Source: Rodentibacter trehalosifermentans | Lineage (GTDB): Bacteria > Pseudomonadota > Gammaproteobacteria > Enterobacterales > Pasteurellaceae | Direction: 5' to 3' | DNA length: 64,000 bases | Assembly: GCF_002000545.1 (NCBI RefSeq) | Contig: NZ_MLHL01000006.1 | Location: 86,531-150,530, forward strand | Shown here: positions 40,860-50,538 of the stretch, piece by piece | Layout: each line of letters opens with the position of its first letter | Position numbering within the stretch: position 1 is the first letter of the stretch | Program-made: the position numbers and the translations under genes | The notes under the pieces: generated by a model | What the model was told of the DNA's origin: nothing | The model's input: the letters and a program-made list of their open reading frames with translations, nothing else | The model's database searches: none

Positions 40860-41603
40860 TTATTTCTCTTTCCAATAACCAATCCATTCTTTCAACAGTT
40901 GCATATTTTTCGCCATTGCTCCGCCTTGTGGAATGAAATGCATAAGCGTTAAGCCGTATTCCTTTGGTGTGATACCTTCGCCCACACCGGCGGGGAAGAC
41001 GTTAAATCCCTGTTGTTGGAAAAGCAATTTGGCCCGTTGCATATGCCATTCATTGGTAACAAGAATAATGTTGTTAATCCCTTCTTTTTCTAAGATTTGT
41101 TTGGTAAATCGTGCATTTTCTTTAGTGGTTAAGGCCTGAGGCTCAATCCATGTGGTCGGCACATGAAAGAATTGCTGTAATTCTTCTGCTGCCACCTTCG
41201 CTTCGATAGCACCGGTCGGGCTTCTTCCACTGATGAGAAGCGGTAAGCCCGTTTCTTTTTGTAAATAGGCCGCATAACGTAGCCGTTCAAGTTGAATTGC
41301 GCTGGAAGCAAACGGCGCATAAAGCTCTTTACTGTCTCGTAATCCTCCGCCTAATAACACAATAGCTTGGGCATTTTTGTAGTCATTGAGTGTGAAATGA
41401 TCTTCTGTCACCAAGCTATCCTTTAAGGTTTGAGCGGTAAAGGGAATACTAAATAGATAAAGCATCGCAATCCCAAGTGCGGTGGAAATTCGGCTTAATT
41501 TTTTGAAATTAAACCGGGCTAAAACTAATGCCAAGAGCCATAAAATTAAACTATTAAATGGCGGGAGTATCATGGCGGTGATGAGCTTTTTGAGTTCCAT
41601 CAT
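40860..41603 (-). CDS. DUF218/YdcF-ElyC family envelope protein
   Basis: A 247-residue protein with two N-terminal membrane segments (about 8-28 and 38-56) and a DUF218 domain: A-I-V-L-L-G-G-G near residue 80, L-I-S-G-R-S-P-T-G, and V-T-N-E-W-H-M-Q-R-A near 185. ElyC relatives influence peptidoglycan and lipid-carrier metabolism. It is the last gene of the flippase-pyruvyltransferase operon and its ATG overlaps the preceding stop by four bases, so a role in the same undecaprenyl-linked glycan pathway is plausible. Confidence 0.8.
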   Translation of the reverse strand: MMELKKLITAMILPPFNSLILWLLALVLARFNFKKLSRISTALGIAMLYLFSIPFTAQTLKDSLVTEDHFTLNDYKNAQAIVLLGGGLRDSKELYAPFASSAIQLERLRYAAYLQKETGLPLLISGRSPTGAIEAKVAAEELQQFFHVPTTWIEPQALTTKENARFTKQILEKEGINNIILVTNEWHMQRAKLLFQQQGFNVFPAGVGEGITPKEYGLTLMHFIPQGGAMAKNMQLLKEWIGYWKEK

Positions 41604-42559
41604 TTTTTATCAATTTCCACAAAGTCGATATTTTTCGTCCATAAATTGGCATAGCCGGAATTTTTACCATAAGCGTTGTCACACACTCGGTTTGGTATTT
41701 CCAGTAAGCAGGAGAAAATATGACCGTGTAATCTGGTGGTGATCACCTGATCATGTTGTAAAAACACGCGAGCCACCCGTTTTACGATACCTTTGGTATA
41801 AGAAAACCAAAATTGATGGAAACCATTTTTCAGCCAGCTCCAATTTCGTTGGTTGGCAAATTTACTCACACGCCAACTGAGAGCCAAAACGATACTGTCT
41901 AATCGGGTGAGAATATCCTCCCAATCTTTCACATTGGCATTTATCGGTAGGGTGGCGAGGATATTTTTTTCCACTTCACTTGCTTCAATATCTTTGCGTA
42001 AAAAATAAAGCTGTTCGCCTGTGTTGCCTTGTTTTGTCGGCAAGGTGCCGTAGAGTTGGTGTGCCATATCCGGTGATAAGGCGATATTTTGGGAAAATGG
42101 TTTGAAGGCTTCTGCTGTGCGTTCATCACGGGCTAGCAGGTGGCAATCGGTATGTTGATTAAAAAGTGCGGCTGATTTTTCGAGATTTTTTTGATCCTTA
42201 AAATACAGGGTTTGTGGCAACACAATAATGCGATTATTGGGAAAATGTTGCACCATCGCTTCACGAATTTTTTGATGTTGTGGATAGAGATCGCCAAAGT
42301 TGCCCCCACCGTGCAGCAAAATGGTGGTGTTCGGAGTGATCTTTTGTCTGACCTCATTAATATCCAAATCAAACTCGCAACGTCTTAAGGTCACATTAAT
42401 ATGGTGATCCTTAAAAAACTGCTCCGTTCCGTGATAGATCAATAAATCCCCTACATTCAAATGTAGCGGGTAATCAAAATAAAACACATCGTTTTTATCT
42501 TTAATTAAATCCGCAAGAGGGGCGAGTTGTTGCTTTAGAGAAATTAATGTTGTATTCAT
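41600..42559 (-). CDS. Polysaccharide pyruvyl transferase family protein
   Basis: A 319-residue protein of the polysaccharide pyruvyl transferase family, recognised by F-D-Y-P-L-H-L-N-V-G-D near residue 28, L-L-H-G-G-G-N-F-G-D-L near 83, L-P-Q-T near 115, and T-T-R-L-H-G-H-I near 275. These enzymes add ketal-linked pyruvate to a sugar of a surface glycan, giving negative charge. It overlaps the flippase stop and the DUF218 start by four bases each, so the three are coupled. Sugar acceptor unknown. Confidence 0.85.
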   Translation of the reverse strand: MNTTLISLKQQLAPLADLIKDKNDVFYFDYPLHLNVGDLLIYHGTEQFFKDHHINVTLRRCEFDLDINEVRQKITPNTTILLHGGGNFGDLYPQHQKIREAMVQHFPNNRIIVLPQTLYFKDQKNLEKSAALFNQHTDCHLLARDERTAEAFKPFSQNIALSPDMAHQLYGTLPTKQGNTGEQLYFLRKDIEASEVEKNILATLPINANVKDWEDILTRLDSIVLALSWRVSKFANQRNWSWLKNGFHQFWFSYTKGIVKRVARVFLQHDQVITTRLHGHIFSCLLEIPNRVCDNAYGKNSGYANLWTKNIDFVEIDKK

Positions 42560-44079
42560 TTTTTTACCTTTTTCAAAATATAGCCAAAGAGGAAGTTTTT
42601 TTCCGCTCGATTTAGCCCAAATAACAAAATCACGCTCACCAGCACTATTTCCAATAATACGGCTTCACCGATAAATTCAAAGAATGTATAGGTCTGCTTA
42701 GGGTTTGAAAAATAAACCAGCCCTAATAGTAGGCTGAAGATAAGGCTGATGTGGCACAAATAAGTGACGAATTCTTTGCGGTTAAACCGAATTTTTTTAT
42801 TAATAAAGTAAAAGCGATAAATTTGCATAGAAAGTGCGGTAGAAAACCGCCCAATAAAGGCATAAATCGGGCTATAACCCAAAGTAAATAAAAAGTAAGC
42901 AAGCGGTACGGTGCAAAGATCAATCATCGCAATCACGATATTATATTGTTTAATTTTGTTTGTGCCGATAGCCAGTGCTGTCATCCAAAAAGAGCCAGCC
43001 ATTGCGCTTATCAATGAGCAAAGCAAAGTGGTCTGCACCAAGGGTTCCACATATTGGGGCAATTGCTCGCCCAGCCAAAAGGTGAGTAATGGGTGGGTGA
43101 AATAAAGCACCGGGGCAGATAAAATCGCAATCAGATAAAAGGAATATTTTGATGTACCGAGAATGAGACTTTTGTTACGTTCTTCCTCTTTTGCCGCATA
43201 AGATTGCACCAGTTGTGGGTTAAACGCCACTTGAAAGTTATTCACAAAGCTATAAATGGCGGTATCCACTTGCGTGGCGATCCCCACTGCGGCATTGACG
43301 GTAACACCAAAAAACAGGTTGATCACCATATTTAAGCCTTGTGTAGAGGCGACATAAGCGGTTTGTCCAAGTAACATCCAACCGGAAAAACTTGCCATTT
43401 CCTTTGTTTTACTTAAATCTTTATGGAAATGAAAACGGGTTTCCGGGTAAAAAGTACGGCGGGTAAAATTAAAATAAAGCAAAAAGACCAGTAGGCTGAC
43501 AGCCAATAATAATAGGCTATAACTGATGAGTTTATCGTATTGCTCTATCTGCATTAAAATAAAAATAGCGGTGAGTTTGAATAGGGTTTCACTTAAGCCA
43601 AGCCATGCATAAAATGCCATTCGCTCATGGGCGACAATCATCGCATTAAAAGGCACTTTAATGATTTCAATTAAGGCAATGAGAAGGGCAATTTGATAGA
43701 CGATATTGGCAGCGTCTCTTCTTTCTGTTGGAATATTCAGTTTATGGTTTAAAAACCAGAGCCCCACGGTTTCCGCCAACACCGTTACCACCAACATAAT
43801 AAAAAGATGATTTAACAGGCTGATATTAAAAATCATATTGATGCGGCTTGCATCATTGGCGGCTTTTTCTACATTAATAAAACGTTGTGTGGTCGCCGTC
43901 ATGGTTCCGTTAAAAAAGGAAAACAAAATCACCACACCCATCACAATGTTATAAATACCAAAATCTTCTACGCCTAAAACCTGCAATACCACCCGTGAAA
44001 TATATAGCATTGCCCCCATATTGAAGAGCATACGGATATAGAGAAATAAGGTATTTTTAGCAATGGTTTTGTTTGACAT
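42556..44079 (-). CDS. Wzx-like polysaccharide flippase (PST/MATE-like)
   Basis: A 507-residue membrane protein with about 12-14 hydrophobic segments. The N-terminal K-N-T-L-F-L-Y-I-R-M-L and the Y-I-S-R-V-V-L-Q-V-L-G-V-E-D-F-G-I-Y-N-I segment are typical of the O-antigen/teichoic acid flippase family. It would move undecaprenyl-linked repeat units to the periplasmic face. It is the first gene of the minus-strand operon, divergent from the glycosyltransferase operon at 44208 across a 128-base promoter region. Confidence 0.88.
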   Translation of the reverse strand: MSNKTIAKNTLFLYIRMLFNMGAMLYISRVVLQVLGVEDFGIYNIVMGVVILFSFFNGTMTATTQRFINVEKAANDASRINMIFNISLLNHLFIMLVVTVLAETVGLWFLNHKLNIPTERRDAANIVYQIALLIALIEIIKVPFNAMIVAHERMAFYAWLGLSETLFKLTAIFILMQIEQYDKLISYSLLLLAVSLLVFLLYFNFTRRTFYPETRFHFHKDLSKTKEMASFSGWMLLGQTAYVASTQGLNMVINLFFGVTVNAAVGIATQVDTAIYSFVNNFQVAFNPQLVQSYAAKEEERNKSLILGTSKYSFYLIAILSAPVLYFTHPLLTFWLGEQLPQYVEPLVQTTLLCSLISAMAGSFWMTALAIGTNKIKQYNIVIAMIDLCTVPLAYFLFTLGYSPIYAFIGRFSTALSMQIYRFYFINKKIRFNRKEFVTYLCHISLIFSLLLGLVYFSNPKQTYTFFEFIGEAVLLEIVLVSVILLFGLNRAEKNFLFGYILKKVKK

Positions 44080-44207
44080 TGTGATTGATGAACGCCTTAA
44101 AATTGGTGGGGAATTATAGATTTCTTTAGTATAATCAGCAATCTTTTATGCAACTATTTCCCATTTGAACGATCAAATAGACGATAGAATTTTAAATCGA
44201 GAAAATA

Positions 44208-44978
44208 ATGAATAAATATTTGATTTCCTTAGATAAAGATGAACAGCGTCGTGTGCTTTTCTTCGCACAACCCGATACCGCAGATTTTTCTGTCTTCTCT
44301 GCTATTAACACCATGCAACGGGAATGGGACGAATTGGCTCAACAGTTTGATTTGGTACAATTTGAGCAGCGTTACGGGCGTAAAGTCACCAAAGGTGAAA
44401 TCGGTTGTACGCTTAGTCATCTTGCGGTGTATCGTTTGATTGTGGAAGATATGGCAGTAGCTGAGGATGATTATGCCTTGGTATGCGAAGATGATGCCTT
44501 GTTTGCGCCTAATTTTCAGCAGAATTTGACCGCACTTTTAAGCCAACCTCATACCATGCCGATTGTGCTTATTGGGCAATCCAAAATTGCTCAATTTAAT
44601 GATGTTGAGTTGGAAATTAATTATCCGACAACCCTTTCATTTTTATGTCATCAAGCGGGAGGCGTGGCTTATGCCTATCCTTATAAAAGCTATTTTGCCG
44701 GTACGGTGGGGTATTTAATTAAAAAATCTGCAGCCCGTGTTTTTCTAAAACAACTTGAACAAGGAAAACCTTTTTGGCTTGCTGATGATTTTTGGTGGTT
44801 TGAAACCCAATTTGGCTTGCCAAACCAAGTGGTTCGCCCATTAATGGTGATCGAAAATCCTCAATTAGTGAGTAATCTTGAGGCAATTCGAGGCGCTGAG
44901 GCCAATAATCTTGCGAAAAAATTGGTGAAATATCCGTTGAAAAAAATGATGGCGATTCAGAAAAATTTAGGAAAATAA
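44208..44978 (+). CDS. Glycosyltransferase family 25 (LOS-type)
   Basis: A 256-residue glycosyltransferase of the GT25 family, like Haemophilus LpsA/Lex2B-type enzymes. The E-I-G-C-T-L-S-H segment near residue 62 and V-C-E-D-D-A-L-F near 90 (the acidic metal-binding motif) are the family's marks, with a later [13 protein letters not shown]. It probably adds a hexose to a lipooligosaccharide or repeat unit. The next gene starts at the base after its stop codon. Confidence 0.85.
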   Translation: MNKYLISLDKDEQRRVLFFAQPDTADFSVFSAINTMQREWDELAQQFDLVQFEQRYGRKVTKGEIGCTLSHLAVYRLIVEDMAVAEDDYALVCEDDALFAPNFQQNLTALLSQPHTMPIVLIGQSKIAQFNDVELEINYPTTLSFLCHQAGGVAYAYPYKSYFAGTVGYLIKKSAARVFLKQLEQGKPFWLADDFWWFETQFGLPNQVVRPLMVIENPQLVSNLEAIRGAEANNLAKKLVKYPLKKMMAIQKNLGK

Positions 44979-46178
44979 ATGACCGCACTTTTTAATCTTT
45001 TCTATCTTTACGATCCCTGGTTTTTCCATGTTGTGCGTATGTCTGTTGTAGTGGGGATTGTTGCCTTTGCCCTGTTAATTTATCGCACAGTGAAAAAGCA
45101 AAACAAACAAGGGATTGTGGTGCCAATAGACAGTTTAGCCGTGTTGTTAGGGCTTATTTTATTAAGTGCAGTCCCTTTGTTGATAAATGGCACAAAGGAT
45201 TTTTCTGTGATTATCATGTATGTGAAATCACTAATATTATTTCTTTTCGGTATTGGGGTTTATAACGCTTTTTATCGGCTACCCAACGGGCAACAACGGC
45301 TTGTGTGGGATTTGCAAATTGGGGTGGGCGTGCAGTTTGTATTCGGTCTATTGGCTTTGCTTGGTGTTTCTTTTTTGGTGGAATTTTTACTTTCAACCAA
45401 TGCGATCTTACCTGCACGGTTTTATGGCTCGGAACAAGAATATCGCCTGTATAACATCACTGCGACTGCCTTTTTCCAACTGAGCTTATTTTACTTAATG
45501 CTGTTCCACTTTTTATTGGCCTATAACGCAAAACATAACAATATACCGAGTATTTTGGTCTTTTTGATGCTTTGCATCGGGTTGATTTCCGGCAGAACTT
45601 TTTTATTGCTTTCTGTGGTGAGTATTGCGGTCTATTTTAAATGGCGATATGTACCTTCATTGGTGGCATTTTTGCTCTTAGTGTTGGGGTTGGCTTATTT
45701 TATACCGAAAAATCCTTATGTGGGTCATGCCTTAGAACCGGTGATTAATTTATTACATGGTGCCGGTTTTGTGAGTTCCTCTACGGATACCCTCGTTAAA
45801 AATCATTTATTTATCCCAACCTTAAAACAGTTTATCAGCGGGGATGGTCTGTATATGACCGGGCAGTTAGAAACCGGGCGTTATTATGGCAATACAGACT
45901 CCGGCTTCTTACGCCAAATTCTATATGGTGGGATAGAATATATACTGGTTTGTTTTTTTGTCACCTTTTATTTTGTCCGCAAAGTGGCATTAAATTGGTT
46001 TGATGGCAGCTGGAAATTTGTTCTTTCCGCCTTTGTGATCCTTACCGTTTGTCATATTAAAGCCGATACCTTTGCGTTTCCGGGGATTATGTTTGTGATG
46101 CTGATGTTTTTGTCATTATTTGGCACGCACGGCAAACAACGCATTTTCTTCGCACAGAATGAGGGAAAATATGTTTAG
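44979..46178 (+). CDS. Wzy-like O-antigen/polysaccharide polymerase
   Basis: A 399-residue membrane protein with about ten hydrophobic segments and a large periplasmic loop near residues 245-310 (after the F-I-P-K-N-P-Y segment), the layout of Wzy polymerases and O-antigen ligases. It carries no strong sequence signature, as is usual for Wzy. Position between a glycosyltransferase and two GT2 genes, with a flippase nearby, supports polymerase. An uptake signal overlaps the start. It overlaps the next gene by eight bases. Confidence 0.75.
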   Translation: MTALFNLFYLYDPWFFHVVRMSVVVGIVAFALLIYRTVKKQNKQGIVVPIDSLAVLLGLILLSAVPLLINGTKDFSVIIMYVKSLILFLFGIGVYNAFYRLPNGQQRLVWDLQIGVGVQFVFGLLALLGVSFLVEFLLSTNAILPARFYGSEQEYRLYNITATAFFQLSLFYLMLFHFLLAYNAKHNNIPSILVFLMLCIGLISGRTFLLLSVVSIAVYFKWRYVPSLVAFLLLVLGLAYFIPKNPYVGHALEPVINLLHGAGFVSSSTDTLVKNHLFIPTLKQFISGDGLYMTGQLETGRYYGNTDSGFLRQILYGGIEYILVCFFVTFYFVRKVALNWFDGSWKFVLSAFVILTVCHIKADTFAFPGIMFVMLMFLSLFGTHGKQRIFFAQNEGKYV

Positions 46179-47055
46179 TATTATTGTGCCGTCTTACAAT
46201 CGAAAATCGGAAATTCCCGCTTTGTTGGCAAGTTTAGCACAGCAAACCTATAAAGATTTTGAAGTGGTGATTGTGGATGACCACTCAAAAGAACCGGTGG
46301 TGGTGGATGATACCTATCCTTTTAAAATTAAGGTGATCCGTAATGAAACCAATCAAGGGGCGGCGGAAAGCCGAAATATTGGTGCTCGTGCGGCAACAGC
46401 ACCATGGTTGCTATTTTTAGATGATGATGATCGCTTTGCTGAGAATAAATGCGAGCAATTGGCAGAGGTGATTAACCAATATCCTGATATCAATTTTATT
46501 TATCACCCGGCAAAATGCGAAATGGTAAATGAAGGTTTCAGCTATGTGACCCACCCAATTTCACCGCAAGAAATTAGTGTGGAACGCATTTTACTGGCTA
46601 ATAAAATTGGCGGTATGCCGATGGTGGCGATTAAGAAAGAGCTTTTTCTAAAAATAGGCGGATTATCGACCGCACTTCGTTCCTTAGAAGACTATGATTT
46701 TTTATTAAAATTAGTTAAAGATCCGAGTTTTAAACCCTATAAATTAGAGGAAGCTTTGACTTATTGCACCTTCCATACTCAACGTTCCAGTGTTTCAACG
46801 GATACCCATAATACGGAAAAAGCCATTGATTATATTCGTGAACATTATGTGGAAACTGCACAGCAGGCTCGCAATTTTAATATCAATGCCAGCTATATTT
46901 TGTCCTATCCGCATATCATGAATTTATCACGCAAAGCGGCATATTATTATTTTGATATTTTTAAACAAACCAAAAGTATTAAACAACTTGTGATAGCGCT
47001 GGTGGTGCTGATTTCACCGAAGCTGGCACTGAATTTGAAACGCTTTATGTCATAG
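46171..47055 (+). CDS. GT2 family glycosyltransferase
   Basis: A 294-residue GT-A glycosyltransferase. F-S-I-I-V-P-S-Y-N-R at the start, V-I-V-D-D-H-S near residue 33, and L-F-L-D-D-D-D-R near 90 (the DxD metal motif) are clear. ATG 46171 follows GAGGGA and overlaps the polymerase stop; an upstream in-frame ATG at 46120 lies deep in that gene. A C-terminal amphipathic helix may associate with the membrane. Acceptor unknown. Confidence 0.88.
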   Translation: MFSIIVPSYNRKSEIPALLASLAQQTYKDFEVVIVDDHSKEPVVVDDTYPFKIKVIRNETNQGAAESRNIGARAATAPWLLFLDDDDRFAENKCEQLAEVINQYPDINFIYHPAKCEMVNEGFSYVTHPISPQEISVERILLANKIGGMPMVAIKKELFLKIGGLSTALRSLEDYDFLLKLVKDPSFKPYKLEEALTYCTFHTQRSSVSTDTHNTEKAIDYIREHYVETAQQARNFNINASYILSYPHIMNLSRKAAYYYFDIFKQTKSIKQLVIALVVLISPKLALNLKRFMS

Positions 47056-47066
47056 AAAGAGGCATC

Positions 47067-47870
47067 ATGAAATTTTCAGTTTTAATGTCTTTATATATTA
47101 AGGAAAATCCACAATTTTTACGCGAATGTTTTGAAAGCCTCGTGGCGCAAACCCATCCGGCAGACGAAATTGTGTTGGTATTTGACGGTGCGGTTACCGA
47201 AGAATTAAAAGCGGTGGTGGCAGAGTTTGCAACCCGGTTACCGTTAAAATTAGTGAAATTACCGCAAAATCAAGGCTTGGGAAATGCCTTAAATGAGGGG
47301 CTGAAACATTGTACTCACCCTTGGGTTTTCCGTATGGATACGGATGATATTTGCGTGTCGGAACGTTTTGCCAAACAGCTGGCATTTATTGAACAGCACC
47401 CTGACACCATTATCTTTGGCGGACAAATTGCCGAGTTTGGTGAGAATGTGAATGATATTGTTGCTTATCGCTATGTCCCAACCGATGCGGCAGATATTGT
47501 GAAATTTACCCAAAAACGTTGCCCTTTTAATCATATGACGGTGGCGTATCAGAAAGCGGCGGTGATAAATTGTGGAGGGTATGAAGATCTGCAGGAAGAT
47601 TATTATTTATGGATTAAACTGGTGGCACAAGGTCAAGCAGTGGCAAATTTACCGGATATTTTGGTTTATGCTCGGGTCGGTAACGGAATGGTCGGACGTC
47701 GTCGTGGTTTGAATCAGGCGAAAGCGGAATGGCGGTTATTCAAACTCAAATACCGTTTGGGCATACAAGGTTTTGGAGCAGGAATGTTGATTTTTATATT
47801 GCGTTCGGCTTCCCGTTTGTTGCCGACTTCATTGCTCAAAGCAGCCTATAATCAATTCTTAAGAAAATAA
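47067..47870 (+). CDS. GT2 family glycosyltransferase
   Basis: A 267-residue GT2 enzyme with F-S-V-L-M-S-L-Y near the start, V-F-D-G-A-V near residue 35, N-Q-G-L-G-N-A-L-N-E-G and F-R-M-D-T-D-D (the DxD motif) near 90. The form with L-M-S-L-Y-I-K-E resembles the AmsE-like amylovoran/galactosyl transferase group. It is the last of four coupled glycan genes, starting 11 bases after the previous stop with GAGGC upstream. Confidence 0.87.
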   Translation: MKFSVLMSLYIKENPQFLRECFESLVAQTHPADEIVLVFDGAVTEELKAVVAEFATRLPLKLVKLPQNQGLGNALNEGLKHCTHPWVFRMDTDDICVSERFAKQLAFIEQHPDTIIFGGQIAEFGENVNDIVAYRYVPTDAADIVKFTQKRCPFNHMTVAYQKAAVINCGGYEDLQEDYYLWIKLVAQGQAVANLPDILVYARVGNGMVGRRRGLNQAKAEWRLFKLKYRLGIQGFGAGMLIFILRSASRLLPTSLLKAAYNQFLRK

Positions 47871-47888
47871 CATTAAAAAGGAAAACAA

Positions 47889-48992
47889 ATGAAAAAAATC
47901 TCGTTATTATCAACCGCACTTTTATCTTGTTTACTGGCAGGTTGTGCAGGCAGTAGCCAAAGTTCATCGAATAGGATTCCGACAATTAGCGCGAATTCAG
48001 CCTATACCAAACCCCGCACATTGGATAATTTCCATGACTATGTGCAATTTTTAAAAGGTAAAGCGGCAGCAGAAGGGGTTTCGATTGCCACTTTGAATGC
48101 ACAAAATAATATCCGTTATGTAGAAAAAGCGGTGGCATTAGACCGGGCTCAGGCGGGCAGAATTGTCAAACGTGATCCAAACCAACCGCCGGTATTAAAC
48201 CCAAATGGTACAACCAATTACCTCAATAAAGTTCTCACCAATAATAAAGTGAATGTGGCAGAAGATCGTTATTGGGAAGTGCAAGTGCCTTTGCAACGGG
48301 CAAGTCAACGTTATGGTGTGCAACAAGAATATATTCTTGCGTTATGGGGTATGGAAAGCAGTTTCGGGTATTATCAAGGACGTTATGATGTGTTATCAGC
48401 CCTCGCCACTCTCGCCTTTGACGGCAGACGTGAAGCCTTGTTTAGCAAAGAATTTGTTAATGCGATGAAAATGCTGGATCGTGATCATATTCAACGCACT
48501 AAAATGTTGGGCTCTTGGGCCGGTGCTATGGGACAAACCCAATTTATGCCAAGTGCTTTCTTAAATTATGCCGCTGATGGAAATGGCGATGGGGTGAAAG
48601 ATATTTGGACAAACCAATTTGATGCCTTTGCCTCTATTGCCAACTATTTGCATACCGTTGGTTGGGACGATAAATTGCCGTGGGGAATTGAAGTCACCTT
48701 GAACCAACCGCTTGATTTGGCCCTTTCCGGTATTGAGAAACATAAAGCCCGTTCTTTGCGTGAGTGGCAAGCACAAGGGGTGATGCCGTTGGGGTTCAGT
48801 GCGCAAGAGCAAGAAAAATTGACCGCACTTTCCAATGCGGATCTTTGGCTTGTCCAACCGGATAAACAGGTTGGAAGAGCATTTTTAGTCTCCAATAATT
48901 TCCGCACCCTTTTAGATTGGAATAAATCCAATTATTTTGCGGTGAGTATCGGAATGTTTGCCGACAGAATAAAGGGAAGGATAGGATTATAA
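47889..48992 (+). CDS. mltB: Membrane-bound lytic murein transglycosylase B
   Basis: A 367-residue outer-membrane lipoprotein: signal and lipobox L-L-A-G-C with Cys19. The SLT catalytic domain includes W-G-M-E-S-S-F-G near residue 155 with the catalytic Glu, then G-S-W-A-G-A-M-G-Q-T-Q-F-M-P-S. It cleaves peptidoglycan glycan strands to 1,6-anhydro ends. The size fits soluble/lipoprotein Slt35-type enzymes. A terminator follows directly. Two uptake signals lie in the gene. Confidence 0.93.
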   Translation: MKKISLLSTALLSCLLAGCAGSSQSSSNRIPTISANSAYTKPRTLDNFHDYVQFLKGKAAAEGVSIATLNAQNNIRYVEKAVALDRAQAGRIVKRDPNQPPVLNPNGTTNYLNKVLTNNKVNVAEDRYWEVQVPLQRASQRYGVQQEYILALWGMESSFGYYQGRYDVLSALATLAFDGRREALFSKEFVNAMKMLDRDHIQRTKMLGSWAGAMGQTQFMPSAFLNYAADGNGDGVKDIWTNQFDAFASIANYLHTVGWDDKLPWGIEVTLNQPLDLALSGIEKHKARSLREWQAQGVMPLGFSAQEQEKLTALSNADLWLVQPDKQVGRAFLVSNNFRTLLDWNKSNYFAVSIGMFADRIKGRIGL

Positions 48993-49018
48993 AAAAGCAG
49001 TCAAATTGACCGCTTTTT
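48992..49018. terminator. Bidirectional terminator between mltB and a lipoprotein gene
   Basis: AAAAAGC and GTCAA (48992-49004) pair with TTGAC and GCTTTTT (49006-49018), with one opposed mismatch, and the T run follows. Confidence 0.75.
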
Positions 49019-49034
49019 CTGTCTGATGAATGAA

Positions 49035-49622
49035 TTATTTTGCAGCCGGAGCTTGTGTAGGTTGCTCTGTTGCAGGTTGAACCGGAGCTGGGTTAAATTT
49101 AGCTTTAATTTGTGCATCCAGTTCCGCTAAAGATTGTATTTCAACTTGTAATTGCATTGCTTTCTCAGCGTAAGCTTTTTGATCTTCTTCCGTTTTCACG
49201 TTTGCTTGAGCAACTAATAATTCACTTGCAAGGGTTAATACTTCTTTTGTTTTGTTCTTCGCATTGCCGATTAAATCAGATTTCACATCAAGGGCATCTA
49301 GGCTCGCAATACTGCCTTGAACAGATTTATTAAATTCTTCCACCGCTGCTTTAGCTTTGTTTTCATCTTTCTCTGCAATTGCAGCTTGTAATTCTTGCTG
49401 TAATTTTTGTTGGCTTTGAGTTTGCATCGCACCTTGATCTTTATTCCAAGCGACTAATTTTTCATAATCGGCTTTTTCTTGTGCTTCAGCAGTCATTGCT
49501 GGTGCTTCCGCCGGTTGGTTGGTTTCTGGTTTTGCGGTATCTGCTTTGTCTGCCGGTTTATCACAAGCTGTTAAGAATAACGCAAGTAATGCGGTTGCAC
49601 TGATTTTTGTCAATTTGTTCAT
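49035..49622 (-). CDS. Helical lipoprotein, DUF5339-like
   Basis: A 195-residue lipoprotein: M-N-K-L-T-K start, lipobox L-T-A-C with Cys about 20, a low-complexity Pro/Ala/Lys linker, then an all-helical domain rich in Ala, Glu, Gln and Lys (residues about 45-170), ending in a Pro/Thr/Gln tail. Pasteurellaceae encode several of these coiled, possibly periplasm-spanning lipoproteins of unknown function. ATG 49622 is used because AAAGGA is upstream. It stands alone, 103 bases from the cytochrome gene. Confidence 0.7.
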   Translation of the reverse strand: MNKLTKISATALLALFLTACDKPADKADTAKPETNQPAEAPAMTAEAQEKADYEKLVAWNKDQGAMQTQSQQKLQQELQAAIAEKDENKAKAAVEEFNKSVQGSIASLDALDVKSDLIGNAKNKTKEVLTLASELLVAQANVKTEEDQKAYAEKAMQLQVEIQSLAELDAQIKAKFNPAPVQPATEQPTQAPAAK

Positions 49623-49725
49623 AAGCAATCCTTTAAGTTAAATTAAAAATAATTTCTTGGCGGTATTACCAAGCCTTTTGTAAGACCGCCTATTTTCTGA
49701 TTAGTTTGGCGTTTTTTCAAGAAAT

Positions 49726-50043
49726 TTATTTTAGGGTCGGCACAAATTCCGCTAGGATTTTGATTTCCTTTTCGGTTAAACGTTGTTTTGCAGAATTGCC
49801 CGCGCCGATAACTTTTCCTTTTTGTCTCTCCCAAAGTGCGGTTGAAATGGCTTCTGTTTTTAATTGATTAATGATTTTTGATTCGCCCATGGCGGGTTTT
49901 TCCCCTTTTTTTCCATGGCAGGTGGCGCAGGAACGCTTGTAAATCTTTTCTGCTTTAGTGAAATCAGGATGATTTGCGGTTTCGGCTTGAACCCAAAAGG
50001 AAAGAAAAAATAGGCTGCCAAGAAATAGATGAAATGCTTTCAT
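49726..50043 (-). CDS. Small periplasmic c-type cytochrome of the iron-uptake operon
   Basis: A 105-residue class I cytochrome c: signal peptide ending V-Q-A near residue 20, one haem motif C-A-T-C-H at about 39-43, and a downstream axial Met candidate in K-P-A-M-G. It begins nine bases after the thioredoxin-like gene of the P19/FTR1 cluster and is the last gene. In the related Campylobacter cluster this end is occupied by a second thioredoxin-like protein, so the cytochrome may serve as the electron acceptor or donor here. Confidence 0.85.
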   Translation of the reverse strand: MKAFHLFLGSLFFLSFWVQAETANHPDFTKAEKIYKRSCATCHGKKGEKPAMGESKIINQLKTEAISTALWERQKGKVIGAGNSAKQRLTEKEIKILAEFVPTLK

Positions 50044-50052
50044 TGGGGATCC

Positions 50053-50538
50053 TTAATGTGGTTTAAATAATTTATCTAATGTTTCCTGCCCAATTTTACC
50101 TTCAAATTTTGCTTGAATATAGCCTTTGCCATCAATAATAAAAGACGTGGGCGTACCTATAAGTTGATATCGTTCAGCCGTGATGTTCATTTGATCTTTA
50201 ATTACCGACTGGGTGAGTTGGTGTTTGGCGACCACAGCGTTGGTATCTCTTTTTTCCCCATCAACATTAATGGCAATGAGTTGAACTTGATTGGGATAGG
50301 CGGCATTAAGCTGCTCAAAGGCTTTTAGCTCTGCCATACAATGGCCGCAGGTTTCCGACCAAAAGGTGAGCAATCGGGTGCCTTGCCAATCTTTCAAACT
50401 CACGGGGTTGCCTTGCAGATCATAGGCGGCAAGTTCCGGGGCTATATGACCCACTGTCGCTTTTTCTTCTTTGCAAGAAAGGGTGTTGAAAATGACCGCA
50501 CTTATACAGAGTGATTTGAGTAAAGCTTTAACGTTCAT
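50053..50538 (-). CDS. TlpA/ResA-like thioredoxin lipoprotein
   Basis: A 161-residue thioredoxin-fold protein. The active site C-G-H-C lies in S-E-T-C-G-H-C-M near residues 62-65 and the cis-Pro in G-T-P-T-S near 131. An N-terminal hydrophobic stretch ends with L-S-C, a likely lipobox, so it is membrane-anchored in the periplasm. ATG 50538 is used; it overlaps the stop of the ABC gene by 11 bases. In P19 clusters such proteins are thought to supply reductant for periplasmic iron handling. Confidence 0.85.
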   Translation of the reverse strand: MNVKALLKSLCISAVIFNTLSCKEEKATVGHIAPELAAYDLQGNPVSLKDWQGTRLLTFWSETCGHCMAELKAFEQLNAAYPNQVQLIAINVDGEKRDTNAVVAKHQLTQSVIKDQMNITAERYQLIGTPTSFIIDGKGYIQAKFEGKIGQETLDKLFKPH

